From: Haloarcula hispanica ATCC 33960
GTDB lineage: Archaea > Halobacteriota > Halobacteria > Halobacteriales > Haloarculaceae
Assembly (NCBI RefSeq): GCF_000223905.1
Contig: NC_015948.1
Span: 806,001 to 870,000 of the forward strand
Reading direction: 5' to 3'
DNA: 64,000 bases
Shown: in pieces, positions 23,819 through 32,882 of the stretch
Numbering within the stretch: position 1 is the first letter of the stretch
Layout: every line of letters starts with the position of its first letter
Notes under the pieces: model-generated
What the model saw: the letters and a program-made list of their open reading frames with translations, nothing else
Told to the model about the DNA's origin: nothing
Databases searched by the model: none
Translations under genes and position numbers: made by a program

Positions 23819-25468
23819 ATGCGCGTTAGTCTGGCGGTGGTAGACCGTCTCGTCGCGAACGGCATCGATACCGTCTTTGGCATCCCGGGGAAGCAGTCCC
23901 TCCCGCTGAACGAGGCCATCGGCAAGCGAGACGACATCCGTTTCGTCGTGGCACGGCACGAAACTGCGGTCTCACATCAGGCCTGGGGCTATGCAGAGAC
24001 GAGCGGGCAGATAGCGAGCACTGTTGTCGTTCCCGGTCCGGGCGATATGAACGCGATGAACGGCCTGAAAAACGCGCTGAACGACTGCACGCCGCTGGTG
24101 CACTTCGCCATCGAAACCGAGCCGGCGCTCCGGGGCGGCGATGCGATCCACGAAACCCCGCCGGACACCTACGACAACGTCGTCAAAGAGAACATACTAC
24201 TGAAGAACCCCGAGACGACAGCGGCGACGATCGACCGAGCGGTACAGATCGCCAAGACACCGCCGAAGGGGCCAGTCAGAGTCGGGCTCCCCAAGAATTA
24301 CTTGCAGATGGACGTGCCAATCGCTGGTGCAAGCACACCTTCGGCTCCGTCCACCAGCACCGTCCCGGAGCAGGCGGTTGCGGAAGCCGCTGAGCACCTG
24401 CTCGCGGCCGAGATGCCAGTTATCATGGCAGGCGGTGGTGTGCGAGCGTCGGGCGGGACGGCGGCGCTCCGAAGCCTCGCCGAGCGACTTGACGCGCCCG
24501 TCGTGACGACGTACAAAGGCAAAGGCGTGTTCCCGGAGGATCACGACCTCAGTGCCGGTGTCCTGAGCGGGAGTGCAAGCCCAGAGCTACTAGACTGTCT
24601 CGCCGACTCCGACGCCGTACTCGCCGTCGGCTCCGACCTTGACGCACACGGGACACGCGGGTGGTCCGTCGAACTACCTGAGACGCTCGTTCACGTCACG
24701 ATTGACGCCGACGACCTCGGCACGGGCTATGACCCGACTGTCGGCATCCTCGCAGATGCCGCGGACGCGATGACGGCGGTCGAGAACAAAATCGCGGCGG
24801 CTGATACCGCTCCTGCTACGAAGGCGGACGGCACCGAACGCGCACAGGCTGTCCGCGATGCCACTGCGCGTCGTATCGAACCGCTCGTGGATTCGGAACC
24901 ACCGCTCACCTCCGTCCATGTGCTGCAAACTCTCCGGGACGCAGTCCCTTCGGATGCTATCACGGCCGTCGACGCCGGGGGGTTCCGCGTCTGGGCGCTG
25001 AACACGTTCGAGGCGTACGGGCCGCGCAGCTACGTCAACCCCGGATCGTGGGCGACGATGGGAACCGGACTGCCGTCGGCGATTGGGGCACAGCTAGCCA
25101 ATCCGGACACGCCCGTCGTCGCGTTGACCGGTGATGGCGGCCTCATGATGTGCGTGCACGAGCTCCACACTGCGGTCGCCGAGGACCTCCCGATCACCGT
25201 CGTCGTCCTCAACAACGACGATTACGCGATTATCAGTGAGGAGGCCGGCCGGAGTTACGACCTCGACCACCAGGCGTACGGATGGGACACGACGCCGATT
25301 GACTTCGGAACTGTCGCTGCCGGAATGGGGATGGAAGCCGTGCAAGCCGACACGCCGTCCGAAATCCGCACGGCGGTTCGCGAGGCGGTGCAGACGGACG
25401 CGCCGACGCTCGTCGAGGTCAGGACCGACCCGACGGAGCCACAGGCGAGCGAGTGGATGAGCGAGTAG
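23819..25468 (+). CDS. Thiamine-diphosphate enzyme, acetolactate-synthase-like
   Basis: 549 residues in the three-domain order of the acetolactate synthase family. The N-terminal PYR domain has G-I-D-T-V-F-G-I-P-G and the catalytic Glu in A-R-H-E. A central Rossmann domain follows, with M-A-G-G-G-V-R-A-S-G. The PP domain has the ThDP/Mg motif G-D-G-G-L-M-M-C-V-H-E-L-H-T-A ending N-N-D-D-Y. The middle FAD-binding signature of true acetolactate synthases is weak, and there is no small subunit nearby. It may be a decarboxylase or carboligase of unknown substrate. Confidence 0.85.
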   Translation: MRVSLAVVDRLVANGIDTVFGIPGKQSLPLNEAIGKRDDIRFVVARHETAVSHQAWGYAETSGQIASTVVVPGPGDMNAMNGLKNALNDCTPLVHFAIETEPALRGGDAIHETPPDTYDNVVKENILLKNPETTAATIDRAVQIAKTPPKGPVRVGLPKNYLQMDVPIAGASTPSAPSTSTVPEQAVAEAAEHLLAAEMPVIMAGGGVRASGGTAALRSLAERLDAPVVTTYKGKGVFPEDHDLSAGVLSGSASPELLDCLADSDAVLAVGSDLDAHGTRGWSVELPETLVHVTIDADDLGTGYDPTVGILADAADAMTAVENKIAAADTAPATKADGTERAQAVRDATARRIEPLVDSEPPLTSVHVLQTLRDAVPSDAITAVDAGGFRVWALNTFEAYGPRSYVNPGSWATMGTGLPSAIGAQLANPDTPVVALTGDGGLMMCVHELHTAVAEDLPITVVVLNNDDYAIISEEAGRSYDLDHQAYGWDTTPIDFGTVAAGMGMEAVQADTPSEIRTAVREAVQTDAPTLVEVRTDPTEPQASEWMSE

Positions 25469-25502
25469 TGGATTTATCCAGCGGGAACGCCAAAAGCAGG
25501 TC

Positions 25503-26204
25503 ATGTGTGGCCGCTACAGTTTGTTCTCTCCTCGCGAGGAAATTGAGACGCGGTTCGACGCCGAGTTTTCTTTCGACTACGAGCCGCGATACAACGCCGC
25601 TCCGAGCCAAGACCTGCCGGTCATCACCAACGAATCACCCGACACAATCCAGCGAATGGAGTGGGGACTGATTCCGTCCTGGGCTGACAACCGCACGGAC
25701 CACGGGCACATCAACGCCCGCGCCGAGACGCTGGCGGAGAAACGTTCGTTCGCCGAGGCCTACGAGGCTCGCCGCTGTCTTGTCCCTGCCGATGGGTTCT
25801 ACGAGTGGGTCGAGACGAGCGACGGCAAGCAACCGTATCGCGTGGCGCTGCCGGACGACGACCTGTTCGCGATGGCGGGGCTGTACGAGCGGTGGGAGCC
25901 GCCACAGCGACAGACCGGGCTGGGGGAGTTCGGCGGGAGCGGCGGCGATTCGGGCGGCGAAGACGATATCGTCGAGTCGTTCACGATTGTGACGACCGAA
26001 CCGAACGACGCCGTCGCTGACCTCCATCACCGGATGGCCGTCATCCTCGACCCGGCTGAGGAGTCGACGTGGCTGCGCGGCAGCGCCGACGACGTGTCCA
26101 CACTGCTTGACCCGTACGACGGCCCGATGCGGACCTATCCGGTTTCGTCAGCGGTTAACAGCCCAGCCAACGACTCGCCGGACCTCATCGAACCAGTCGG
26201 GTAG
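25503..26204 (+). CDS. SRAP/HMCES (YedK) family abasic-site-binding protein
   Basis: 233 residues. Catalytic Cys2 (MCGRY, exposed after Met removal), Asn71 in I-N-A-R-A-E-T, Glu101 in G-F-Y-E-W and the His in L-H-H-R-M-A (about 175-176) are all present. Homologues crosslink to abasic sites in single-stranded DNA through Cys2 and protect them. Residues 141-155 are a Gly/Ser/Asp-rich insertion between core strands, probably a surface loop. Single gene, 34 bases after the TPP enzyme. Confidence 0.92.
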   Translation: MCGRYSLFSPREEIETRFDAEFSFDYEPRYNAAPSQDLPVITNESPDTIQRMEWGLIPSWADNRTDHGHINARAETLAEKRSFAEAYEARRCLVPADGFYEWVETSDGKQPYRVALPDDDLFAMAGLYERWEPPQRQTGLGEFGGSGGDSGGEDDIVESFTIVTTEPNDAVADLHHRMAVILDPAEESTWLRGSADDVSTLLDPYDGPMRTYPVSSAVNSPANDSPDLIEPVG

Positions 26205-26223
26205 TGACGGCTGGGTAACGGCG

Positions 26224-26349
26224 CTACTCGCTCGGCGTGTTCTGGCGCTTGAACTGGTGCAACATCTTCCAGAGCGTCTCTTCTTCGACCTGGTTTTCGG
26301 CGGCGGATAGCTGGCGGTACAGGCCCTCAGAGACGGTAATCTCGGGCAT
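26224..26349 (-). CDS. 41-aa conserved small protein
   Basis: A short minus-strand frame coding MPEITVSEGLYRQLSAAENQ followed by a helical, charged second half that ends in Q-N-T-P-S-E. It resembles the small haloarchaeal antitoxin-like or ribbon-helix proteins that begin with a V-x-x-x-L-Y-x-x-L strand-helix. It lies 19 bases downstream of, and convergent with, the SRAP gene. Function unknown; no toxin partner is adjacent. Confidence 0.65.
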   Translation of the reverse strand: MPEITVSEGLYRQLSAAENQVEEETLWKMLHQFKRQNTPSE

Positions 26350-26468
26350 TACTGGAACGCTCGTGTGGAGACAACATAAGCTTCTGGAGACTCGGAACCG
26401 AGTGAATGTATCCGTCCCACAATATTCTGGGTACGTCGTTACGGGGGCTAATCGCCTTCTCCCGGTGT

Positions 26469-27395
26469 ATGCAGTCGTACGCCCAGCGAGACGACGGTAC
26501 TGTCGCGTCCAGTGTGACTGAGCTCATCGGCGACACGCCGCTGGTCTGTCTCGACAGCTTCGCGGACAATCTGCTCGGCAAGGTCGAAGCGGCCAATCCT
26601 TACTCCGTCAAGGACCGCATCGCGCTGTACATGGTCGAGGCGGCCGCAGAGTCCGGAAACCTACCTGACGACGGAACGGTCGTCGAGGCGACCAGCGGCA
26701 ACACCGGTATCGGGCTGGCCGCTGTCTGCGCTGCACGGGGGTACGACTGCGTGCTGACGATGCCCGAATCGATGAGCGAGGAGCGCCGGCAGTTGCTGTC
26801 GGGGCTCGGCGCGGACCTCGAACTCACGCCGGCCGACGGCGGCATGAGCGGCGCAATCGAGCGCGCGAACGAACTCGCGGATGCGCCGGATACTGTCCGC
26901 GCCCGGCAGTTCGAGAACGAGGCGAACCCGCGCGCCCACCGCGAGACGACGGGTCCGGAGATATGGGCCGATACCGACGGCGACGTGGACGCCGTCGTCG
27001 CCGGCGTCGGGACCGGCGGCACGATCACCGGTATCTCGGAGTACATCGAGGAGGAGGTCGGCGCGGATCTCACATCGGTCGCCGTCGAGCCTGAACAGTC
27101 CAAACTGCTCTCGGCGGATGCCCCGGACAGCCACGACATCCAGGGTATCGGTCCCGGGTTCGTTCCGGACATTCTCCGGCGCGACCTCGTCGACGAGGTG
27201 CGGACCGCGAGCAAGGCGGAATCCATGGAGGCGACCCACCGACTCGCCAGCGAGGAGGGGATTATGGTCGGCATCTCATCGGGTGCGGCGCTGCACGCGG
27301 CCGCGGAGTACGCCACCGAGAACCCCGACGAGACGGTGGTCGCCGTCCTGCCGGACACCGGTGAACGATACCTCTCGACGGACCTGTGGGACTAA
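26469..27395 (+). CDS. cysK: Cysteine synthase (O-acetylserine sulfhydrylase family)
   Basis: 308 residues of the PLP fold-type II family. The PLP lysine is Lys48 in N-P-Y-S-V-K-D-R. S-G-N-T-G-I-G-L-A is the substrate loop, G-V-G-T-G-G-T-I-T-G the phosphate-binding loop and G-I-S-S-G-A-A the C-terminal PLP-nitrogen site. It joins sulfide to O-acetyl- or O-phosphoserine. The ATG at 26469 was chosen because the family begins a few residues before T-E-L-I-G-D-T-P-L-V; the open frame extends 21 codons further up. Confidence 0.93.
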   Translation: MQSYAQRDDGTVASSVTELIGDTPLVCLDSFADNLLGKVEAANPYSVKDRIALYMVEAAAESGNLPDDGTVVEATSGNTGIGLAAVCAARGYDCVLTMPESMSEERRQLLSGLGADLELTPADGGMSGAIERANELADAPDTVRARQFENEANPRAHRETTGPEIWADTDGDVDAVVAGVGTGGTITGISEYIEEEVGADLTSVAVEPEQSKLLSADAPDSHDIQGIGPGFVPDILRRDLVDEVRTASKAESMEATHRLASEEGIMVGISSGAALHAAAEYATENPDETVVAVLPDTGERYLSTDLWD

Positions 27396-27431
27396 GCGAG
27401 AACCGTCGCTGCGATGCGGCGAAAACAGCCT

Positions 27432-28043
27432 TCAGGCGACCCGGCCGAACGCCAGCGTGCCGCTGATGCTCTCGATGTAGGCCTCGACGACCTGCCCTTC
27501 GCGCGCTCCGGAGACGAAGATGGTGTACTTCCCTTTCTCGGCAACACCGTCGCCCTCGCGGCCGGTGCCGGTGATCTTGACCTCGTAGGTCTCGCCCTCT
27601 TCGAGCGTGGGTCGGTCCTGCTGGGTGTTCGAACTCGCGCCCTTGGCGACCGGGCGGAACGCACCGCAGGCCTGACAGCGCAGCATGTCGACGCCGTCCT
27701 CGTTCTTGAGGACGGTGTCGGGCAGGCCACACTCGGAACAGGTGACGTACTCGGCGACGTACGCGTCGATGGCGGCCTCGAAATCAGCGGTGTCGAACGA
27801 CCCGTTGTAGCGGGCTTCGCCGCCGTCGAACTGGCCGTTGGTCCCGAACTCGCGCTGGATGGCGCGGTGGAGATGCTGGGCGTCCCGCGAGACTGCGTCG
27901 GCGATTGCCTCTAAGTTCGTCAGGCGTGTGAACGCCCCGTCGGTCTGGCCCTCGGGGTCGGGAATCGAGAGCCGTTCGCCGGCTTCCCGGGGTTGGTCTG
28001 GTAGTACGTCGTACGCACGCTGTAGGGCGGACTCGTAGTTCAT
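27432..28043 (-). CDS. eif2b: Translation initiation factor aIF2 beta with TRAM domain
   Basis: 203 residues. An N-terminal helix-rich part with the G-T-N-G-Q-F-D core domain is followed by a C-terminal zinc ribbon (C-S-E-C and C-Q-A-C), as in aIF2-beta, which joins the alpha and gamma subunits to deliver Met-tRNAi. Residues about 140-203 add a TRAM domain (G-E-T-Y-E-V-K-I-T-G-T-G-R-E-G-D-G-V-A), an RNA-binding OB-like fold that halophiles append to several translation proteins. Convergent with cysK, divergent from the HTH gene. Confidence 0.92.
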   Translation of the reverse strand: MNYESALQRAYDVLPDQPREAGERLSIPDPEGQTDGAFTRLTNLEAIADAVSRDAQHLHRAIQREFGTNGQFDGGEARYNGSFDTADFEAAIDAYVAEYVTCSECGLPDTVLKNEDGVDMLRCQACGAFRPVAKGASSNTQQDRPTLEEGETYEVKITGTGREGDGVAEKGKYTIFVSGAREGQVVEAYIESISGTLAFGRVA

Positions 28044-28107
28044 ACATCTTAGACGGTGCTGGCACGTAAATGGATTCCGTCACATCTGTGATCTCCTATC
28101 GGCCAAT

Positions 28108-28118
28108 GATATTAATAC
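28108..28118 (+). promoter_or_regulatory. TATA-like box of the HTH-DICT operon
   Basis: ATATTAATACT about 30 bases before the ATG at 28141, giving a leaderless mRNA. Confidence 0.5.
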
Positions 28119-28140
28119 TGAGAGTGGATAATTGATTGAC

Positions 28141-28521
28141 ATGGATCAGCACGAACAGCCTGTGGAGACGCCGGGACTCGCGTCCGAGCGACTCGATACG
28201 CTATTACGGGCGCTGGCAGCCGAGCCCCGGCGGATGATATACACTTACCTCGCCGAACACGACTCGGCCTCAATCGCGGAACTCACTGACGTGGTCGTGG
28301 GCTGGTCCAGCGCGCGTGGTCGAGACACCGACGCCCGCAACTGGGACGATACCCGCACGTCGCTCCACCACCGCCACCTCCCTGTTCTCGATGACGCTGG
28401 CGTTATTAGCTACGACGCTGCCCAGCGGACCGCGACGCTGGCATCGCTGTCGCCATCCACGGCCGAGGTTCTGGCGACGATAACCGATCTGGATACCGCC
28501 GAGACAGACCACGAGGACTGA
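28141..28521 (+). CDS. Winged-helix regulator (DUF7344-like)
   Basis: 126 residues with a winged-helix core: L-L-R-A-L-A-A-E-P-R-R-M-I-Y-T-Y-L-A, then S-I-A-E-L-T-D-V-V, recognition helix L-H-H-R-H-L-P-V-L and wing D-D-A-G-V-I-S-Y-D. This is the haloarchaeal DUF7344 pattern. It stands ten bases before the DICT-domain gene, so the two are one operon and probably one regulatory system. Confidence 0.8.
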   Translation: MDQHEQPVETPGLASERLDTLLRALAAEPRRMIYTYLAEHDSASIAELTDVVVGWSSARGRDTDARNWDDTRTSLHHRHLPVLDDAGVISYDAAQRTATLASLSPSTAEVLATITDLDTAETDHED

Positions 28522-28531
28522 TCGTGGGCCG

Positions 28532-29251
28532 ATGACAGTTCGTACCCTCCTCCGACGCTTCGAGGACTCGGACGTGGAGATAACTGTGTACGGTCCGCCC
28601 GCAACGAAGACTGTGGTAGAGCGTCTGGCAACTCAGGGAATCGACGCCACCTGGCGGAAACTCCCGACTGGACACCAGAACGCGTTTGTCGTCGTCCGCC
28701 GCGACGGCGCGTTCGCCGGGACACCGCCACTCACAGCGCTGCAGGCGTTCTTATGTAAGCCGACGACAGAGCCCGACGACAGCAGGGTGCCTGACAGTGA
28801 CCCGGACCGGCAGCTTCTCCACTCGGCGCTGGCGAACACGCTCCTCGCATCGCTCACGCCGGCACAGTTGCTCGCAACGTCGCACGAGTTCGAGGACAGG
28901 GCCTACCGCGTCGGGAAGGGAACGCTTCGAGTGAGCTTCCAGTCGCTGTCGATCTTCCGCTCTCAGCGCGCCCGATACCAGACGCTCGCCAGCGACACGG
29001 ACCTCGACATCCACGTTTACGGACGAGACGACTGGGAGCCGCCAGCGATTCCCGGAATCTCGTTCCATCCGCTCACAGACACCGTGCTCGAACAGGTGTG
29101 GCTGCTGGCGTTCGACGCCGCCGGCGACGACCAGAACAAGTGTGCACTCGTCGCCGAAGAAACCGAGGACGGACCGTTTCGTGGTCTCTGGACGTACAAC
29201 GCACGGCTGGTCGACGAAATCATGACGGCGGTTGTGGCTGTCGACGAGTAG
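28532..29251 (+). CDS. DICT sensory-domain protein
   Basis: 239 residues. The central part contains S-H-E-F-E-D-R-A-Y-R-V-G-K-G-T-L and S-L-S-I-F-R-S-Q-R-A-R-Y-Q-T-L, and later L-W-T-Y-N-A-R-L-V-D-E-I at the end, which match the DICT domain as I know it from cyanobacterial and archaeal light or signal proteins. The N-terminal 90 residues form a separate alpha/beta part. No chromophore Cys is obvious. Co-transcribed with the winged-helix gene just upstream, so it may supply the input signal. Confidence 0.78.
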   Translation: MTVRTLLRRFEDSDVEITVYGPPATKTVVERLATQGIDATWRKLPTGHQNAFVVVRRDGAFAGTPPLTALQAFLCKPTTEPDDSRVPDSDPDRQLLHSALANTLLASLTPAQLLATSHEFEDRAYRVGKGTLRVSFQSLSIFRSQRARYQTLASDTDLDIHVYGRDDWEPPAIPGISFHPLTDTVLEQVWLLAFDAAGDDQNKCALVAEETEDGPFRGLWTYNARLVDEIMTAVVAVDE

Positions 29252-29290
29252 CAACTGACCACGAGTCGGCCCGGAAACACCCAGCGGATG

Positions 29291-30418
29291 CTATGCCGGA
29301 CATGACAGCGGAACCCGAAGCCCGAGGCCGTCACGCTCGATAGCCGTTCCGAAGGGCCGAGAGCGCTCCCGGAGTGTCTCACGAAGCCACTCAGCCACCG
29401 CTTCGTCGGCGCGTCCGACCTGTACGTACGCGTTCTCGACCGGCGTGAGTTCGAGCGCGGCCAGCCGGCCGTCCTCGATATGGAGTTCGAACAGGAAGCT
29501 CCGGTCGTTGCGGTAGCCGTCCTTGACCGCGTAGTCGTCGACGAAATTACCGGTGTCGTACATGATGGGGCGACCGCGGTACACCTCGACCCCCTGGATG
29601 ACGTGGGCGCTGTGGCCGTGGACCACGTCGGCCCCGTTGTCCACCAGCCAACGGGCGAAGGCCTGCTGTGTCTCGCCCGGTTCGGTCACCCAGTTCGGCC
29701 CCCAGTGAGCGGTGACGACGAGCAGGTCGGGGTCGGCGTCGCGGGCCGCCGCCAGCGCGCCTCCGACACGGCGGCGAGTCAGCGGGTGGTTCGGGTCCAG
29801 CGGTGCGTATGCCGTGCCGGGACTGTCGCCGTCGGCGGCGTAGCTGGGTGACTGGTCAGTGACGGCGACGACGGCGATCGAGAGGTCGCCGATCTCGACG
29901 AACGCCGGCTCGAATGCTGTCTCGCTATCGACGCCGGCCCCGGCTGAGGCGATGCCAGCGTCGGCGAGGTGAGCCGGCGTGTCCGTGAGTGCCGCCGGTC
30001 CGAAATCGAACAGGTGGTTGTTCGCCAGTCCGGCACAGGAGACGCCGGCGCGGTCCAGCGCGGCCACGGCCCATTTCGGGCTCGCTCGGAAGTGGAACGT
30101 ACGGCCGGGCCGCGGTTCGCCGCGGTCCGAGAGACAGCATTCGAGGTTCGCCACCAGCCCGTCGAGTGACTGGAGTTCGTCGAGCATCGACCCCCAGACG
30201 GCCGTCGGTCCGTCGGGGGCATCGCGCCAGCGTTCGTCGACGCTCCGGCCCAGCATCACGTCGCCGACGAACCCGAGACGTAGTGACGCGTCCGTCGGGA
30301 CAGACGGCGGACACGACACGTCCGCGTCGTCGTCGGCACCTAGACACCCCGAAACGGCGGTGAGGCTCCCGAGTGCGGGGCCGCCGCTGGCGAGGACGGT
30401 TCGGCGGGTCGGTGCCAC
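29291..30418 (-). CDS. CapA-type metallophosphatase-fold lipoprotein
   Basis: 375 residues from a GTG at 30416-30418. The N-terminus T-R-R-T-V-L-A-S-G-G is a Tat signal and A-V-S-G-C-L-G a lipobox, so the mature protein is lipid-anchored outside the cell. The CapA domain has G-D-V-M-L-G-R, N-L-E-C-C-L-S, L-A-N-N-H-L-F-D-F-G, T-A-H-W-G-P-N-W and G-H-S-A-H-V, the metal ligands of the calcineurin-like fold. Relatives take part in poly-gamma-glutamate capsule formation or its attachment. No capBC genes are near, so its substrate is open. Confidence 0.85.
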   Translation of the reverse strand: MAPTRRTVLASGGPALGSLTAVSGCLGADDDADVSCPPSVPTDASLRLGFVGDVMLGRSVDERWRDAPDGPTAVWGSMLDELQSLDGLVANLECCLSDRGEPRPGRTFHFRASPKWAVAALDRAGVSCAGLANNHLFDFGPAALTDTPAHLADAGIASAGAGVDSETAFEPAFVEIGDLSIAVVAVTDQSPSYAADGDSPGTAYAPLDPNHPLTRRRVGGALAAARDADPDLLVVTAHWGPNWVTEPGETQQAFARWLVDNGADVVHGHSAHVIQGVEVYRGRPIMYDTGNFVDDYAVKDGYRNDRSFLFELHIEDGRLAALELTPVENAYVQVGRADEAVAEWLRETLRERSRPFGTAIERDGLGLRVPLSCPA

Positions 30419-30538
30419 AGTGAATAGAACATCGGCTGGGACCGCCTTGAATTTCAGTGACGTAAAAACCATCCAGGGTGTGTCGTATCAAAACACACTC
30501 CGGACGGTTACTTTTGGTTATCACCCCTCTATCCAGGT

Positions 30539-30910
30539 ATGTCAAGCGACACTGCACGGGACTACGACGGGGACGAAGAGTGTACGACCACGGAGTCGTT
30601 CGCCGACCACGGCCTCGACGACGGCAGCGTCCTCATCAGCCGGACGTACAACCGAATCGCGGCGGACGGCGAACCCACGTTCGAACCAACCCCGGAGTTC
30701 TTCGACACGCTGGAGGCGGCGTTCATCTGGGCCTACATCGGCACGATTGACGAACCTGGCGTCTCGCCCCATGTCGAAGCGGCCATCGAAGACGCTCGGG
30801 AGTTCACGCGCCGGGAGTTCGAAGACGACCCTGACGTGGACCTTCGAACGGACGTGATTCCGACGTTCTACCAGCAGGTCGCCGGCTTCCACTGCGCCTA
30901 TCGAGATTAA
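30539..30910 (+). CDS. Conserved haloarchaeal protein of unknown function
   Basis: 123 residues, highly acidic, soluble. It has one aromatic-rich central helix (F-F-D-T-L-E-A-A-F-I-W-A-Y-I-G-T-I) and ends Q-V-A-G-F-H-C-A-Y-R-D. No metal or cofactor motif is clear. Its own promoter region lies in the AT-richer gap toward the CapA-type gene, from which it diverges. Confidence 0.65.
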   Translation: MSSDTARDYDGDEECTTTESFADHGLDDGSVLISRTYNRIAADGEPTFEPTPEFFDTLEAAFIWAYIGTIDEPGVSPHVEAAIEDAREFTRREFEDDPDVDLRTDVIPTFYQQVAGFHCAYRD

Positions 30911-30946
30911 AAGAGCAACCGCAGGCGGACTGTTGGGTGGACCGCT

Positions 30947-32770
30947 CTATTCGAGGTGGTGATAGTCGAGTTCGTAGCCGACGTCGACCGCCTCGCTGAC
31001 TTCGTCGCTCGGTTCGGCGACGCCGCGAGTCGTCAGTTCAAGCCCGGTGTCGCCGCGGTCTACGAGGATGTTCCGCCGCCAGTCGGGGTCTACGTCGGGC
31101 GCATCGGTGCGGTAGTGCGCGCCGCGGGACTCGTCGCGCTTGCGTGCGCTCAGCAGCAGGGCCTCGGCAACCGTGAGGCTGAAGAACAGATCGACGGCGA
31201 GTTCGAACGACAGGCTGGTCCGGTCGCCGTCGATACCGATGTCCCCAGTCCGTTCGCGAAGGGCATCGAGCGCGGCGAGGCCGTCCGACAGTGATTCGCC
31301 GTTACGGAGAATACCGGCGTGCTCCCACAGCAGGTCGCCGAGGTCCGCGAGTAGCCCTCCGGGCGTCTCGTCTCCGTCCGACGCCGCCAGTTCCTGCAGC
31401 GACCGGAACTCGCGCTCGGCGATGGCACGCTGACCAGCCGGCAGGGCGTCGTCGCGGTCGTCGCCTGTCACCTGCGCCGCGACGTGGTCGCCGACGAGCG
31501 CGCCGATGGCGACCGTCTCCGCGAGCGAGTTCCCGCCTAGGCGGTTCGCGCCGTGGACGCCTGTGACCGTCTCGCCGACAGCGTAGAGCCCACTGACGCC
31601 GGTTTCCCCGGTCTCGAAGTCGATGTCGACGCCGCCCATCGAGTAGTGGGCGGTCGGCGCGACCTCCATCGGCTTCTCCGTGATGTCGACGCCGAGGTCC
31701 ATGAACCGCTCGTACATCCGCGGCAGTCGGGACTTGATGTACTCGTCGTCGCGGTGGGAAATGTCCAGATAGACGCCGCCGTTCTCGGTCCCACGGCCCT
31801 CGCGGAGTTCCTGTGCGATGGCACGGGCCACCACGTCCCGCGCGTCGAGTTCCATCTGGTCCGGCGAGTACTCCTCCATGAACCGCTCGCCGTCTGTGTT
31901 GAGTAGCCGACCGCCCTCGCCCCGGACCGCCTCGGTGACGAGTCGGCCGTCCCAGTCCTCGCCGTAGCGGTCGCCGACCATCCCCGTTGGGTGGAACTGG
32001 ACGAACTCCATGTCCATCAGCGACGCGCCGGCTTCGAGCGCCAGCGCCGGGCCGTCGCCGTTGTTCTCCTCGTCGCGCGAGGAGTGGCGGTTATACAGCG
32101 CGGAGGAGCCACCCGCCGCCAGGACGACGTGATCCGACTCGAAGAGGATGAACTCGCCGCTCTCCATGTCGTAGCCGGCCGCGCCGTAGACGCGGTCGCC
32201 GTCGGAGAGCAGCCGCGTGATCATCACGTTGTCGCGGTACGGGATATCGAGCGACTGGGCCTTCGAGACGAGCGCATCCAGCATCGCCTCGCCCGTGCGG
32301 TCGCCGACGAAGCAGGTCCGGCGGAACGACTGCGCGCCGAAGTACCGCTGATTGATCTTGCCGTCCTCAGTGCGGTCGAACGCCATCCCCCAATCGTCGA
32401 GTTCCCGGATGCGGTCGGGCATATGCTTGGTCGTCAGCTCGACCGCTTTCGGGTCGTTGATGAAATGTCCCTCGTCCAGCGTATCGGCGGCGTGAATCGT
32501 CCAGTCGTCCTCGGGGTCGAGCGATCCCAGCGAGGCGTTGATGCCGCCGGCCGCCCAGGTCGTGTGTGCGTCGCCGTGGTCCCGCTTGCCGATGACCAGC
32601 GGTTCGACACCGTTCTGGGCAAGTCCGATAGCGACCCGCGCCCCGGCAGCGCCAGCGCCGACGACCAGCACTGGTACCGACACCGTCTCGTAGTCGACCG
32701 CCGGGCCTACGTCGGTCGCCCGACCGTCGGCAGCCTGCTCGCCGTCAGCGGATGGCTTCTGTGGTGTCAT
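30947..32770 (-). CDS. Succinate dehydrogenase/fumarate reductase flavoprotein-like protein (orphan)
   Basis: 607 residues. The FAD dinucleotide fold is V-V-G-A-G-A-A-G-A-R near residue 37. H-T-T-W-A-A-G-G-I-N-A-S carries the His that may hold FAD covalently. The catalytic region shows H-P-T-G-M-V, R-G-E-G-G-R-L-L, H-Y-S-M-G-G-V and G-A-N-R-L-G-G-N-S-L, and a C-terminal helical domain completes the family. No iron-sulfur or membrane-anchor subunit is adjacent, unlike the sdhCDBA operon. It could be a soluble fumarate reductase or an L-aspartate-oxidase-like enzyme. Confidence 0.85.
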   Translation of the reverse strand: MTPQKPSADGEQAADGRATDVGPAVDYETVSVPVLVVGAGAAGARVAIGLAQNGVEPLVIGKRDHGDAHTTWAAGGINASLGSLDPEDDWTIHAADTLDEGHFINDPKAVELTTKHMPDRIRELDDWGMAFDRTEDGKINQRYFGAQSFRRTCFVGDRTGEAMLDALVSKAQSLDIPYRDNVMITRLLSDGDRVYGAAGYDMESGEFILFESDHVVLAAGGSSALYNRHSSRDEENNGDGPALALEAGASLMDMEFVQFHPTGMVGDRYGEDWDGRLVTEAVRGEGGRLLNTDGERFMEEYSPDQMELDARDVVARAIAQELREGRGTENGGVYLDISHRDDEYIKSRLPRMYERFMDLGVDITEKPMEVAPTAHYSMGGVDIDFETGETGVSGLYAVGETVTGVHGANRLGGNSLAETVAIGALVGDHVAAQVTGDDRDDALPAGQRAIAEREFRSLQELAASDGDETPGGLLADLGDLLWEHAGILRNGESLSDGLAALDALRERTGDIGIDGDRTSLSFELAVDLFFSLTVAEALLLSARKRDESRGAHYRTDAPDVDPDWRRNILVDRGDTGLELTTRGVAEPSDEVSEAVDVGYELDYHHLE

Positions 32771-32882
32771 CGTCTAACGTAGGGGCTGTGGACTTATCAG
32801 GGCTTCGCGCGTACGCGCACGCGAGGGCCGCCAGCGTTCAGTCACGATCACACATTCACGACTGCTGGCAGCGCAAGGCGAA

